From the NCBI GenBank assembly GCA_948099385.1, contig CANUEZ040000069.1:1259501-1323500 (forward strand): 64,000 bases of DNA, given 5' to 3'. This document shows, in pieces, positions 1-12,057 of the stretch. Position 1 is the first letter of the stretch. Each line of letters opens with the position of its first letter. Position numbers and translations under genes: made by a program. This stretch comes from Fasciola hepatica (taxonomy: Eukaryota; Platyhelminthes; Trematoda; Plagiorchiida; Fasciolidae). The notes under the pieces were generated by a model. It saw only the letters and a list, made by a program, of their open reading frames with translations. It made no database searches and was not told the DNA's origin.

Positions 1-181
1 ATGGCCGCTGCAGTTATGTCACTCGTGCTGCCATCTCCTATCTCCATTGAGTATCCCTAGAGAGTGCTATCACTGTCTCCATCATCATTCCGCCTTTTAT
101 GCCCGATAAATACTTCCTACTTCATTTATGAAATTGTTTGTGAACATTTCTTACCAAGTACTCTCACCAACTTTTCTTAGC

Positions 182-1350
182 CTACTGTGGTCGCTCATAC
201 AAATGGTCGAATCTTTGTGACATATCCCCTCTTACCTGTTTTCCATATGGTTCACACCAGAGTAGCAACCAGACCCATCCGTAATAAAGTCCGCGAATAA
301 TCTTGCCACTACTATCGATATAATCACCCATTTGCACATTCAGTGTTGCTGTCCATTTTTGCGTCATAATAGCCCACTGCGGCTTATTGCTCAAATACCC
401 TTCCGTTGCCCTTCGGCAGTCACTGATGCAGCTGATGGTTAGCCACAATCTTCACCAACCTAATCGCTCCTGAACAAGGAGCTTTCCCTTTGTTTTATTC
501 TTACCATGCGGGGCACTATACCTCTCCACCTGCATGCCTCTGGTATTTCCAACCTGCTATTGCATGACACCTAGCGAAATAACCAGTGCTAGATGTATAC
601 TCATCTTCTATATTCTCCACACATCATCATGGCAGGTCAGGCATGACCTGGACTTTGGGAAGCCATGTTGGGTGTTATTTATTAACCCAAGGGTGAGGAT
701 AAAATGGGAAATCTTATCTTTAACTACTAGTTCCATCGTCCTAGATATAACGGGATGTAGCTTATGGAGCGGTAATTAGCAGGGTCACGTAAGGCACCCT
801 TATTATGAAGGGAAATGTTAACGGAAGATTTCCACTAGGATTGGGAAATGCTCTGTGACACGGAGATGTTAAATAAGTTCAGCAAAAGCATCACACTCTC
901 CGGGCCGCTAAGACGAAACAGGGCTAGAGGGATACCGTCGGGTCCAGGGCGGACCAGGGGCCGGGTGGTATTTAACAGCCTTCTTACTTCGTTGGCTGGG
1001 AATGCTACGGTTGACAAGGTATCGACATTCAAGTAGGTGAGATCCTGAGTTGGACTATTTGGGTCTCTTATGAAGGTAGAAGAAAAGAAATTATTGAATG
1101 CCTCGGCGATTAACTGGGACGAGCTAATATAAATGTTCTCTAATGGGAGCAAACACGGTATTTTGGTTGTACAGCGGGGGTTTCGAGTTTTATTAAGGCC
1201 AGAGAAGTGGGCTATTTTATTCGTCTGGTTGAGAGCGTTCAGTTCTTGCCTATTCAACTTGTTATCCTTTTTGCTTAGTAGCTGGCGTTGGAGGTGGCTG
1301 AGGCAGAGGAAGATAGAGCGGTCGTTGGTCCTTTCGTAGGCAAGCTGCAA
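182..1350 (-). pseudogene. LINE reverse transcriptase (family B, copy 1)
   Basis: The open part (1350 to 835) holds the linker and the N-terminal RT block, with AEAFNNFFSS and VRPGPDGIPLALF. After a frame break the fingers continue as DPANYRSIS near 780-750 and INNTQHGFPKSRSCLTCH near 640-600. A weaker match to the palm, VQMGDYIDSSGKIIRG, appears near 345-295 and aligns with VQINGYVYKC...SGIIQRS in the plus-strand copy. No intact YADD box was found. Stops and frameshifts make it non-functional. The last part (below about 500) is assigned by weak similarity only. Confidence 0.75.
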
Positions 1351-1599
1351 ATTCTTTATTTTACGTTGCTTTTCTTGTTGTCAGTAGGGCTTTCTCATGC
1401 TGACTCTGACCAACTCGGAAGAGATGGTGTTTAGGGAGCAGAGTCAGTTAGAATAAGTCACATTCGACGCCAGATGTTAGGAAGAATTCATCCCAGGTCT
1501 GACTACGCAGGATGGTGGGTAGAATGTCACGGTTTGAATTTCAGAAAGATTCCCGATTTTGAGGACTTTCGTGGTGATGCTGTTGAATGGAAAATTCAC

Positions 1600-2250
1600 G
1601 TTATGACCTTGTGATCACAACCAGAAAAGTGGCTTAGGACATTTGCCTTTATATTCCGAAGGCCTTAAGTAAAGATAAGATCAAGAATATTGTTCCCTCT
1701 GGCTGGTGATGTAATGTGTTGCGCCCATCAGCCTGAACGGATACATAAGATAAAACTGCATAATTTCGGAGAGGATTGTAGGGTTGTGCAACAAATGTCG
1801 GGGAGAATGAAGTCCCCCGCTATGATTTTAGTGGCGTGCGGGATTTCAGCTCATGGCAGAGCGCATCGGTGATTGCATTTACTTTGCCCATGTTATGGTC
1901 TGGCGGACAGTAAGCACAACCAGTGACCAGCTGCCCCTGAAGCGGTGGTATAGAGATCCGAACAGAGTCTTGGACCTTATCAAGAACAGGAAGTTGAAGT
2001 AAGTGTGTTCCAAGACAGCTCTCACGATAAGCAAAACATCCACCACCAAGTATGTCAGATCTGTTCGTGGAAAATATATTATAACCGGGTATAGGGATGT
2101 GTCAGAGGGGAGTTTTGTCAATAAGCCAAGTCTCAGTTAGGAGGATCACATCCGGGTGAGATTGCTGTGCAAAGGTGAGGACGGAAGTAGGTTTGCTCAC
2201 CAGGGAGTGAGCATTGAAAAGTGCAATTGTGAAACTATCGTTATCATGGC
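1600..2250 (-). pseudogene. LINE AP-type endonuclease (family B, copy 1)
   Basis: The N-terminal endonuclease signature is clear: IALFNAHSLVSKPTS near 2230-2170, then PDVILLTETWLIDKTPL near 2150-2105, which holds the metal-binding Glu of the TETWL motif. Further down a GDF motif reads AGDFILPDI near 1820-1800; the usual Asn after GDF is Ile here. A CDHKV block near 1610 matches the terminal Asp-His pair. The domain nicks target DNA for target-primed reverse transcription in intact LINEs. Here it is spread over at least three frames with stops, so it is a relic. Confidence 0.8.
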
Positions 2251-3043
2251 CATGACGTATGTATGACCCCTTAATTGGCTGCTAGGTTTGGAGAAATTGC
2301 AGCCACCGGTGAAATGTAGGATGGTGTGGGGAGAGACATGTTATGGAAGGAGGCGGGGAGTTTAGAGGAAACGGAAAAACCGGTAAATTTGGATGGGTGG
2401 CTTTGAGTCCGAAAGCTCAGGATTATTTGGAAAGGGGGGGGGCAGAATGCATGTGGTTGGGTAGGCCGTAAGTAGTCAACCGGAAATGAATTTGGATAAG
2501 GTATCGGCATAACGATCTGAATAGTCTTGCCGAGACTTCATTTTGCGTTGTTGGAAGTGTTGCTATGTTTCACTCTACCTAGGGACGAAGGACTGATTGG
2601 GTTCGAAGAGCGAGGCTTGGGTCCCCGAAGTGAGATGACTGATCTTGCCGATAACGTTGCTCAATCTATTTTCGAATTCGTTACGGATACCGGTGAAAAT
2701 GCATCTGGTCCCGCGCCTTTCTGCGATATGCAAGGAATGGCTAGTTTTGACATCGACAGTTGGGGGATTACTGATTTGGCTTTAGGTAATGGGCTGCTTT
2801 CCCCAACCGTAGTTGAAAATCGGACTCCTGAGTGGGTCGGCGCCCGTTTGTTGAACTATATGCCGTGGGAACAGTTCGTAAGTTCGACCGGATACTCCTT
2901 GAGCTAGTCGAGGGAATCGTGTCGATTGGGTTTTTGTATGATGACTGATTACTAGTCTTAGAGTCCGGGGGCCTCTTTTCAATCTTGTGGACGACAGGGA
3001 GCACAATAAGTTGGACCGTTTCATTAAGGCTATTCTACAAGTT

Positions 3044-3820
3044 TTAATGCCTGCAACGCGGCTGAGATGGAGTAAAGACTGGCGAACTATCCAGGTTTAC
3101 AGCTGTTTTGCGACTAACTACAGAAGGGGTCTTTGCATGGTGGCCGACGCTTGGTAAACTGACCACCTGAGAGGGACTATGGGCTAAATGTTTACCGGGG
3201 TTATGGTTCCTGGCATGGCGTTTGTGAACCTCTCTTTGTAGAGGGGTTTTATCGGGAAGTTTTCTTGCCCGTTTAGATCCTGCACTGGCAACGATAAAAG
3301 ACCGTCGACTAATAAATTCCTTGGCAGCAACCTCAGTATTAAACTGAAACAGGAGCAGACATGTATTTTGCGGTGAAGTCTTGCGGAGTCTGACACAGTA
3401 GCACGGTTGCGAATCCAGGTCGCAAGCCTTCGAGATTAAATTCATAGCAGTTGAGAGAGGTATTCCATCTGAAACGTTGGACACTATTGCACTGTTAGCT
3501 TTTTTGATGCGTTTAAAGATTTCAGAGGTAACGGAACCGGTGAACTGCGTGGCCGGGACTGAGTTAGCCTGAGTGTGGTGTACAGACGGGTCGAGCAGGA
3601 ACGCTAATGGACCTGAATAACTGTTGGTTTGGTCAGAAGCATCAAGCCGAGGGGAGAAACTATTCACTGTTTTGCTTATTTCGGCGGTTGCTTTGGTAAA
3701 ATCCCTAAGTATACTTACGAGGGATACTGAACAACTTTTGAGGGTGCTATGGAGGTGAGGGGTCTTGCAACGGCGAGTGCTTGTTGTGATTTTGAGCCGA
3801 TGGGCGGCAATGGAAAGCAT
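3044..3820 (-). pseudogene. LINE ORF1-like protein (family B)
   Basis: A 258-codon open frame starting at an ATG. No zinc knuckle or PHD finger is visible. Around residues 100-135 it carries the block SAIVSNVSDGIPLS, followed by an L..ACD segment and a basic stretch LRKTSPQNTCLLLFQF; the same order (AIVF.ATDG.QLS, LACD, LRKKSQG) occurs at 14.05-14.25 kb on the plus strand. The protein is basic near its C-terminus (KRARKLPDKTPLQREVHKRH), fitting a nucleic-acid-binding role, but that role is inferred. It lies just upstream of the endonuclease/RT part of the same LINE. It is the longest undamaged frame in this copy. Confidence 0.7.
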
Positions 3821-3834
3821 AGCTAAGCTGTTGG

Positions 3835-4225
3835 AGAGATTGGTAGTTTATTGGATGCAATTTTGCAGGAAGTAAATTAGTAGCAGTAGAATGACAAATG
3901 ATAGACAATGGGCGGATTAACGGACTATGTTAAACTGCGGGGTATCAGAAAGGCGAAGGAAAAAGTGACTAATTAGGTTTGAGAGACCGGATAAAAATAG
4001 ACTACTTTGGGAGGGTTTTGAACAATGGATTAAGTTCCCTAGAAACCACGAATCCCCCAAAGATCTACTGTACTGGTTCGCGGTAACAGCTAACACCCAC
4101 AGGTTGGTGTGATGCAGATATTGCTACTATCGGATCAGTCAACCAGTTGAAATAGTATTGAATACTAGTATTAGCTAAATCTTGGTCTTAACGCTGAAAA
4201 GGAAAAAAATTGAGACAACCTGATT
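3835..4225. other. Spacer without recognisable gene
   Basis: Between the 5' end of the minus-strand LINE and the plus-strand Gypsy remnant. Possibly LINE 5' UTR plus flank. I see no coding signal, repeat array or RNA gene. Confidence 0.5.
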
Positions 4226-4229
4226 TTAC

Positions 4230-5885
4230 CTCACGATGACCTCGACACCACCAAGTAGATCCAAGTTTAGCGCTCTTGTCCGCGAAGTGCTCGCTGTCTA
4301 AATAGGTATCCGTCACTTTAGACACATCTTAGAGGGACGCGAATTCACGGTCTACACCAACCATAAACCGATCGTCCACGCATTGCGCACCACCTCGGAC
4401 AGATACTCTCCCAGAGAGTCTAGACATCTGGATAACATCACTCAGCACACGAGTGATATACGTCATATCTCAAGTGTCGATAATCCTATCGCAGACGCAT
4501 TATCTCGCTTTCATGACCTGGACCTCAGCACCCCTGGCTCGATCAACCTCTAAGCTATCACATCCGCTGAGGCAGACGACCCTGAGGTAGAACAGCTCCG
4601 TAACACCTCATCGCTGCGGCTCTAGTCGGTTCTCATTCCTTCAGCTGGAGGACACACTTTGTGACACGTCCAAAAGCGACCTAAGGCTCGTAGTACAGTC
4701 AGCTCCTAGGCGACAGATTTTCAAAACCTTACACGGTTCGTCCCCTTCCGAGTATAAAGGCCTATACTAAACTCGTCGGTGACCGTTGTTTGGCACAACA
4801 TGAGCCGTGATGTCACTTCGTGGGCCCGAACCTGCATCCGCTGCCAACAGTTGAAAGTGCATAGGCACACAAAAAGGTCCTTATCAAAATTCCCAGCTGC
4901 TGGCTGACTCTTTCAAGGCTTGGCGATCTAGCAGGGTCGTTTCCACCGCCAAAAGGCAGCACATATCTTCCTATTTGTGTAGACCGTTTCACCGGATGAC
5001 CGTTAGCTGTACCTTTGCACAATGCAGCTGGTGAAACAGTCGCCCAAGCTTTCTCAGAACACCGGGTGGAAGCATCTAGCTGTCCAGTCGTGGTTACCAC
5101 AGACCGCGGCTAGCATTTCGACGGAGCCGTCAGTTATCTACAACGTTTAGGCAGCGGTCGAACTCACATCACGGCCTAGTATCTGGCAGCAAACGGAATG
5201 GAAGTAGTTTTCATCGACAACCTTGGGCAGCTTGAACAGTTTACAAAAACCCTGACTGGCGGGGATCGATACCGTTAGTACACCTAGGTCACCGTGACGC
5301 CCTTAAGAGTGATCTACAAAGCACCTTAGGTGAAAGCACATTCGGTTGCTCGCTTCGACTTCCTGGTGACATGGTAGCCTCAAAGTCCATCGTCACTTTT
5401 GACCACGCAGAGTACGCCACTAGGTTAACGCACCAGATGCGTCAATAAAATCTCCCCGCAGCTCGCGAAAAAAGCACGACGGTTTACGTACACCCACACC
5501 TCGAAGACTGTACGCAAGTTTTCCTGAGAACGGAGGCACGAGCTTCTTTACAACCTGCCTATTCCGGACCCCAAAGGAGCCTACACCGCCTAGAGAAAAC
5601 ATTCGTCATCGACCGCAATAGCAGAAAGGATGCGGTTACCATGGTCCGAATTAAATCAGCTTTTCTGGATGAATCCCTTCGTCCAAGGCCAACCCACGGA
5701 ATTCTGCAGAACAAGCATCCGAGTCCCCGGCGTCACATGCGTCGACCATACCAACGCCGATGGCCCAGTTGTCCGGTAGTCCTGCCACATTCCTCTACGC
5801 AGATTCGCCTCCAATGACTTCCAGCCGCTGGCAAGTGATCAAGAAACCCGTTCGTTTCGCAGATACGGTATATTGGATCCCGTGA
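4230..5885 (+). mobile_element. CsRn1-like Gypsy element, RNase H and integrase part (decayed)
   Basis: Read on the plus strand across several frames. It starts in the RNase H region (LVREVLAV-like block near 4280, then a HALRTTSDRYSPRES block near 4380-4420), followed by the DALSRFHDLDLSTPGSINL tail of RNase H near 4495-4550. The integrase follows: ARTCIHCQQ-like zinc CxxC near 4825-4850, CVDRFTG near 4978, VVVTTDRG near 5090 (second catalytic Asp), and a badly damaged third box near 5190-5210. The C-terminal tail includes TEFCRTSIRVPGVTCVDH near 5695-5745 and ends at PVRFADTVYW near 5850. This order and wording fit the CsRn1 group of Gypsy elements known from trematodes. Many stop codons interrupt it. 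No gag, protease or LTR was recognised. Confidence 0.8.
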
Positions 5886-5889
5886 GTGA

Positions 5890-7287
5890 AGAAAAACTCA
5901 CAAAAATTAGAAATGAAGATTTCCTCACTCACCGTCGGGGCTGTTTTCCATACTGAGTCCACTTAACATATCCTTTTTCGTCGCTGAGTGACTCTGTTGA
6001 TGTTATTCTCATTCATCGCCTTCCGGGCATCATCAGAAAAAGTCTGCAGTTTCAGAGGGACTCGAGCCGTTTTTCAAACTAACCTTTGGCTAATGAGAGG
6101 ATACCGACTACCATCCAGGACCAATAAGCATAATACATGCATTACCGAAAAGACCGACCACAACACCCCTTTATCAAGTTGAACTGAACTATGTCATTCA
6201 CTGGAGTGAGCGAAGATGAAACTCCACCGAAACCTTCGCCGTAAGCACCGGACAATCCTACCTCCCGCGTTGAACGTACGACTTTTTTCGGGTTGGATAG
6301 CCAGCTACGGCGGCTTTCCTTAGTGTCTCGCTCCAAGTGCTAATGACTTCATTCTACGGCACGTAACTTCTGTTCTTTCTCTTGCTTTCTTCTATTTTTC
6401 CTCCTCAGGGGACCTATGTTGTCAATTCCTTTTTACTTCAAATAAGGTGGTTTCAATCAGCTGTTTATTTTTACTTTCCAAAAAAATCATTCACTTCGGA
6501 GTAATCTTGGGCTTTTTTTCGTTGTCGTGTTTTGTTCTGCCCGTCAAGAGAACGGACGTCATACACAGGAGTTACCACCGGACCCGAGGGTTGTGGAGCT
6601 GCGGTCCGAAACCGCGAACGGTTTCAAAGTCACAAAGAACTGCAACATTTACTTATTCCACTGGCATTATCACAGGCGAGATCCCCGCACTCTTGCCAGA
6701 TTCCTGAATCGAGACCCTTCTTGCGGGCGGTCTTCTAAGAGAGGCCTCTATAGTGATCAGCCGATCATACCCTAACCATCACTTGTTTGATTGTACGATT
6801 CTCGCATGCGGCGACCGCAAGCAGCACTTCCGACACATTTTCTCGGCACTTGCCAGAATGAGCTCTCTGTACTCAGGTCCCGTTAGAATACATGCATATG
6901 ACACCACACGGTCTTTCCTCGTTGAATTAAACGACGAACGCGATAGTAGACGCCAAGCGAGCGAGCCCTTCGATCGCGTCACAGCTGCGCTCGCTAGTGA
7001 ATAACTGCCTGACCTACTTAAGACATCATTGAAGGCCCACGGTTTAGGTGTGCCCTGTTTCTAACTTGACGTTCTTAGTGAGGTGTGCAACCGTAAACAC
7101 ATACACAACCCAGTCAATCAAACAGTCCCGATATCAGCCTTCGCACTACGTGCGGGCAGTTTGACTTCCGATACGGAATAACCACGTATTCCCGGTTTAT
7201 GGCATCGACTAAAATTGCCCATGTGAGACAATGAGTACGCGCACCAGAGCCATGGGTTCGCTGTGTGGAAATGGCCACTGCACACCC

Positions 7288-7351
<64 letters not shown>

Positions 7352-7640
7352 TAGTTCTTTTTGTAATCCATAATTCGGTTTCCAAGCGGTGGCTCTTGGA
7401 CCAGACACAGTAAGTTCCAAATGTTGCTCATCACTTCAGTTACATCTAAAGCACCACATGATTCACCTTTAGTTAATTCAATCGTTAATCTCGCAATTTG
7501 TATCATGGTTTCGGTTGCTATCTTCCAGCATCGTCAATCAAACGACAGAAAAGAGTAGGAGCATAGTGATAAGAATTCAAAAAATGTCACAGTAACAAGC
7601 GGAAATCAAGGGGATAGTGAAAGAGTCAGAATGCAACTAC
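5890..7640. other. Intervening sequence, no gene recognised
   Basis: Holds the likely 3' flank or LTR remnant of the Gypsy element, a pyrimidine-rich stretch near 6370-6410 and a TA microsatellite at 7289-7349. Short open frames occur on the plus strand at 6447-7004, overlapping each other in three frames; none contains a motif I recognise. Confidence 0.5.
7289..7349. repeat. (TA)n microsatellite
   Basis: An uninterrupted 61-base TA dinucleotide run, directly readable. It creates false YIYI open frames on both strands. Confidence 0.99.
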
Positions 7641-8640
7641 GGCACTAACCGCGGCACCCAGCCATATCACTCGCTGTCTCCAAACATTTGGCAAACGGAT
7701 CAAATGAACCCTGACCTGGAAGTCTTACGCGCCCTACGTAGAAAATTTCACTGGTCAAGGTTTTCAAACATTTTTGCCACGTCATGAGCTGGCCACGTCG
7801 GCTTACCTTCCAGGCACCACGTACAGCACAGAATAGCATACACTGGGAAGGTCTATCGGGGACAAGCCTGACATATGTCCCAAGTACCTCCATCTGTTTA
7901 GACTCAACACTTAAATCAAGAGACTGACAGCTGGTTCCCAACACCTCAAGTCTAACCTGAGCATTGCTGTTACGGTGTTCTCACCACACTCGGGCAATGC
8001 TATGAAGACATCGGTACTCGAACACCAACGGTCTCCGCCTATCTTCCACTCTTAACGGCCATTTTTTTAACCGCACAAAAGAACGGACCTAACCGCCGTA
8101 TTGTACATCCTACCCTTTACAACAATCGGATGCCATGCCGACGCCACAGACGACAGAGGTTGACAAAAGCCAAACGCGCTCTCTGTTTACGTGATGACAC
8201 TTCATCCGATATCACTCCTACCGGTGTGATATAACTACCCAGGTACCAAAATTCATCTGCTTGAGCTAGAGATTCGCCTGCCAACACAAGGCTCCGTGTT
8301 GAGCCAACCCAGTCCTGCAACAGAGTTTTACACTGGATGTGCCGGCTGGAACAGCTTACCGAATAGAACGGAAAGATAAATCGCCGTTCTTGGCACTGCT
8401 CCACCATCCCAGCACGACGATGTTCCCTTGCACTGTGGTTTCGCGCTTGTGTGACAGTTTAGTATTCAGCGACGTATGCATAAACTGAACTCGAAACAGT
8501 CGGGTGCGCCTTATACGCATCTTTCGTCCGCTGCTAATGTTGCTCACAACTAATCCGTTGTCGTTCACGTTGATCGTGGCCAACGCAGGGAGGTATTTCT
8601 GTGCTGCGAGGTTCCAGGACACGTTTATACGTATATGCAT
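7640..8640 (-). pseudogene. RTE/SR2-like LINE remnant with internal deletion
   Basis: Minus strand. The segment 8407-8117 encodes the late RT region: CKTLLQDWVGSTRSLVLAG, then DEFWYLGSYITPVGVISDEV, then RARLAFVNLCRLWRR, a series typical of RTE-type LINEs of schistosomes and relatives. It continues at 7944-7645 with MLGTSCQSLDLSVESKQ and MTWQKCLKTLTSEI, the C-terminal domain. Upstream, 8640-8410 matches instead an endonuclease stretch (ATINVNDNGLVVSN...MRIRRTRLFR). The catalytic RT palm that should lie between is absent, so the endonuclease is joined almost directly to the RT tail. This points to an internal deletion of roughly 1-1.5 kb (estimate). Not functional. Confidence 0.75.
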
Positions 8641-8644
8641 GTGC

Positions 8645-9250
8645 CTTGTTCATAAATAGACATCTGTAGTTAGGCGCGATATCGGAATGATAAGCGCAGC
8701 TCACGGACTCATACAGTTTAGGTATCGGCTTTTACATTATCTATTAGTAGTTCGTGTGACACATATCCGTCAGGAGCTTATGTTTCTGATGTCTATTTCC
8801 GCTCAATGATATCCACGGGTGGGTTGCTCAAAAGTATCCTATATATATATATATATATAAAGAAATTTGTTGCGTGCCCGAAAGCCACCGATTCCCAAAA
8901 GGAAAACCAAGGGCTGTATAACTAAAAATACAAAAATTTATATATGCATACGTGCTGGTCCCATGTATATTCCGTAATTACGTTCCTATTCTCTGGCACT
9001 TACACCAGTCCGCAACAGCCTCTATAGTGTCTTAAACGTGAACATATCAGCCCCATTGGACGCTGCTATTTCCCCATTCCCACTTATTACGCACGTGAGT
9101 TAACCAATATAACGCAGCACACAGTGGAGTACGAACAAGTGAACTGCTCTACACCATCTCGGTTTGCGTGTCACTCAGTCAGTCTTCAGTCTTCGGGTAA
9201 AGGGCAGTGGGAGATCATCCCGTATGAGCCCCATCGCATCGTACCCTATT
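8645..9250. other. Spacer plus probable 3' UTR of the downstream LINE
   Basis: Contains the short TA run at 8840-8859. From about 9257 downward the minus strand should be 3' UTR of the family A LINE, which ends its ORF at 9258; the true 3' terminus is not visible. Confidence 0.45.
8840..8859. repeat. Short (TA)n run
   Basis: Twenty bases of alternating T and A, directly readable. Confidence 0.95.
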
Positions 9251-9257
9251 GACTCGG

Positions 9258-10981
9258 TCATATCTCGGTGTTTCGCCAATAATCCTTCAGGGTCTGGTCC
9301 AATTTCGTCTTAAACAGTGCTTCGGTTTCCTCTTCCAACACTTCGGTCGGTAGAGCGTTCCGGAGGTAAGCCGGTGGAGAGCACCTCACAAAGCGTCAGG
9401 TTGTGTCCCCTTATACGATAGTTATTCCTGAGCGGGAATTCCGACTGTAGTTCCCGGCCCAACTCACCACGGATTATTCGCCTGGCATAGATGAGGTCGC
9501 CCTGAAGACGTCGATAGGCAACGGGGAACAGCTCGGTGACTTCCAGGCACTCCTCATAGCGGAACCCACGCAGTCCGGCCAGGAGTCGTGTGGCAGCACG
9601 TTGCACTCGTTCCAGTTTGGCCACTTCCGACGCCGTGCACAGATCAACAGCCGGACCGCCATATCCCAAGCAACGAAGTACACAATAGACATACAACAGT
9701 CGGGAAGTGTCCGGAGGTAGAGGCTCAAACGAACGGCGAATGAAACCAATTATCCACCACGCTGAAGCTCACGATCTCTCAGTGTGTGCTCTTGTCTTCA
9801 GATTGTTGGTGACAACAACACTGAGGTCTTTTTCCCCCGCATGTAAAAGAGCAAGATGCTCCCAAGGCAGTGGCCCGAACTATCATCGGAGCCACCAATC
9901 CTCATGCCCGCGCATTTGTCCACGTTTATCGGTAGACCTCAGGTGGCCGACCAATTGACTAGAGCCTGGAGATCCCTCTGTGGTATCTCACGATCCTCCG
10001 CCAATCGAACGATGCGTCAGATCTTTAGGCCATCGGCGTAGGTAAAGCACTGGGATCGAATGGTCTGTGGTAGGTCGATCACAAACACTAGAAACAACGG
10101 GGATCCTAGCACGGAGCCCTGCGGCACGCTACAGATAACTGGATACCACGTGGACTGGGACTGTGCAGCTCTCACGGAGAAGGTCCTCTCGACCAAGAAA
10201 TCCTCAATCCAATGAAGTGTGGGCCTGGAGATGCCGATGGCCCGGAGTTCCAGCAACAGCCCATTGAGAGGAACTTTATCAAACGTCTTACTAAAGTCTA
10301 CAAAGATGACGTCTGGGACATATCCCTCGGCCTTGGAGTTCGACCAACTTTCACGAGCAGTCAACAGGTTTGACAGAAATGATCTTTTTCTCCGAAAACC
10401 GTGCTGCTCTGTGCATGCCAGTTGACAGCGCTCCAGATGTTCACGTACGCGAGCAGCCACCAGCTTTTCTATGACCTTCCCAGCTACGGAAGTGAGGCTT
10501 ACTGGGCGGTAGTTGGCCGAGGTGGATTTTGCCCCACCCTTGTACGGCGGAACAACCACTGCTTTTTTCCACTCCCGAGGTAGACTGTCAGTGGCCAACG
10601 ATAAATTGAACAACCGAGTCAGTGGTGAAGTTGGTTGGTCCGCCACCTCCTTCAACATCAACGGATGCACTTCGTCCGGTCCCGGTGACTTATGGGTTTT
10701 GACGGATTTGTGCATGTTATTCACTTCGGCTCCCCAAAACCATGCATAATGAACAACGGCGAGCCATCCACCATCGGGATTGGCTCACCTTCCTCCACAG
10801 AATAAACTGACAGATAATGCTTGGCTAATGTCTCAGCTTTTCCATCATCTGCTGCAACCATTTCGACGTTGTCCATCAGAGCCGGGATACCTACCTTCGC
10901 TCTGGCGCGGAGCTTTAAGTAAACAAACAGGCACTTGGGTGCTCGCCCGGCATCAACCGCAAGGGCCTCCTTGAACGCCAT
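9258..10981 (-). pseudogene. LINE reverse transcriptase and C-terminal domain (family A, copy 1)
   Basis: The 10981-10721 part is the linker with EN-RT spacer; the 235-codon frame 10724-10017 is the RT: KSPGPDEVHPLMLKEV, YRPVSLTSVAGKVIEKLV, EQHGFRRKRSFLSN, VIFVDFSKTFDKVP and VPQGSVLGSPLFLVF follow in canonical order. The catalytic YADD box reads YADG (10040-10029), so the second metal-binding Asp is lost. A TGA stands where Trp is expected three codons later. The C-terminal domain follows at 9696-9310 with KLERVQRAATRLLAGLRG and YARRIIRGELGRELQS, ending at 9258. Dead by both catalytic substitution and stops. Confidence 0.9.
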
Positions 10982-11379
10982 CCGTTTTATTTATTTTTGT
11001 TCAGTACATTGGTTACAAATCCTGCGATAGAGACCATAACCCTCACCTGTAGATTGGAACCACTGCCAGGCCCGACTTTGTCGTTTGAGCAGGCGCCCGA
11101 GCTCAAGATTAAACCACGGTGGGCTCTTCACTCGGGGTCTACGTCAGTTGAGGGGGCAGAAGTTATTCATAAGGTACAAGATACCGTCACAAATAAAAGC
11201 CCAAGCTTCGTTCACACCGCGGTGGACATCTGAATTCGTGAGAAGCCAGTTTACGTCTAAAGCCGCTCTCCGGACATCCTCTAACGGAGTGCGCCAAACA
11301 TTACGTCCAATGTGTGGTCTAGGAGATAGACAAGAACCACTGCGACAGTGAATTTCCAGCACCATGTAGTCACTGCTCC

Positions 11380-11985
11380 AAGTGGAGGGAGATGTTCAAC
11401 CTTATCGACGTCCGAGCTCCTGGGAGAAATCACCAGATCTAGGACGAAGCTGTGACTGGATTGCCTCCGGGTGGATTCTTGATTCCTGAACCGTTGTCAG
11501 TAATTCCCGAGAGAGAGGATTTGACCCGGCCGCCGTCCTGCCTGACGTCTAATCAATATGCGGAGCATTGAAGTCGCCTAGAACGAGGCAGTGGCCATTG
11601 CATGCCAATCTCCTCAATAGATTCATCATATCTGTAGGGGTGACCACAGGTGTCCGATAGATGACTCCAACTGCCCTAAAGCCTCCGGTAGTAAGTTTGA
11701 AGCGGCGCCAAATAGCCTCACCGAATCCTTTTGGATCAGCGAACGCCTCTAGCTGCGCTGTTTTAATGTCTGGTCGAACGAACAACGCTACGCATCCACC
11801 CGCTCTGATTGAGTTCCTATCGACTCGGAATAGGGTGTAGCCAGGGAGGGACACCTCGGAGTCTAGGACATTGTTATTCAGCCACGTCTCCGTCAATGGT
11901 ATCATAGTAGGTGAGCTGAACTGCAGCTAGTGTTCCAGGTCATCTATCTTGTTCAGCAGACCGCGGACGTTAGACAACAGGATGA
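11380..11985 (-). pseudogene. LINE AP-type endonuclease (family A, copy 1)
   Basis: The domain begins at VILLSNVRGLLNKIDDLEH near 11975-11915, followed after a stop by the 118-codon frame 11905-11549, which holds LTETWLNN (catalytic Glu), LPGYTLFRVDR, GGCVALFVRPD and LVLGDFNAPHID (intact GDFN box). The C-terminal third continues in other frames toward 11380. This enzyme nicks target DNA for priming in active LINEs. Two of the key boxes are intact, yet stops at the start and after the GDFN box disable it. The same family member at 27.9-28.6 kb has the corresponding blocks. Confidence 0.85.
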
Positions 11986-12057
11986 CGGCGCTGTCTTGGC
12001 CTGCTACCACCTCAGTTTGTTCATGACGTCCTTGCTTAGGGGGGACTGACAGCAACA

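Larger units (their letters stand above)
182..3830 (-). mobile_element. CR1-like LINE, family B, copy 1 (decayed)
   Basis: A non-LTR retrotransposon read on the minus strand. In transcription order it shows an ORF1-like protein (3820 to 3044), a proline-rich link (about 2510 to 2270), an apurinic-type endonuclease (about 2250 to 1600) and the reverse transcriptase (about 1350 down to at least 182). Several stops and frameshifts separate the parts, so it is not functional. The ORF1 matches in order and motif the ORF1 of the plus-strand copy at 13.8-14.3 kb, so both are one family. The 5' end near 3.83-4.0 kb and the 3' end are not defined; the RT tail beyond the palm is not recognisable and may run off the window start. 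CR1-clade assignment is inferred from domain order and motif style, not from a search. Confidence 0.85.

Noticed and set aside
2527..2907. 126-codon plus-strand frame
   Set aside because: It lies antisense to the family B LINE between its ORF1 and endonuclease and shows no motif; most likely a shadow.
7118..7420. Frames with YIYI repeats on both strands
   Set aside because: Produced by the TA microsatellite at 7289-7349.
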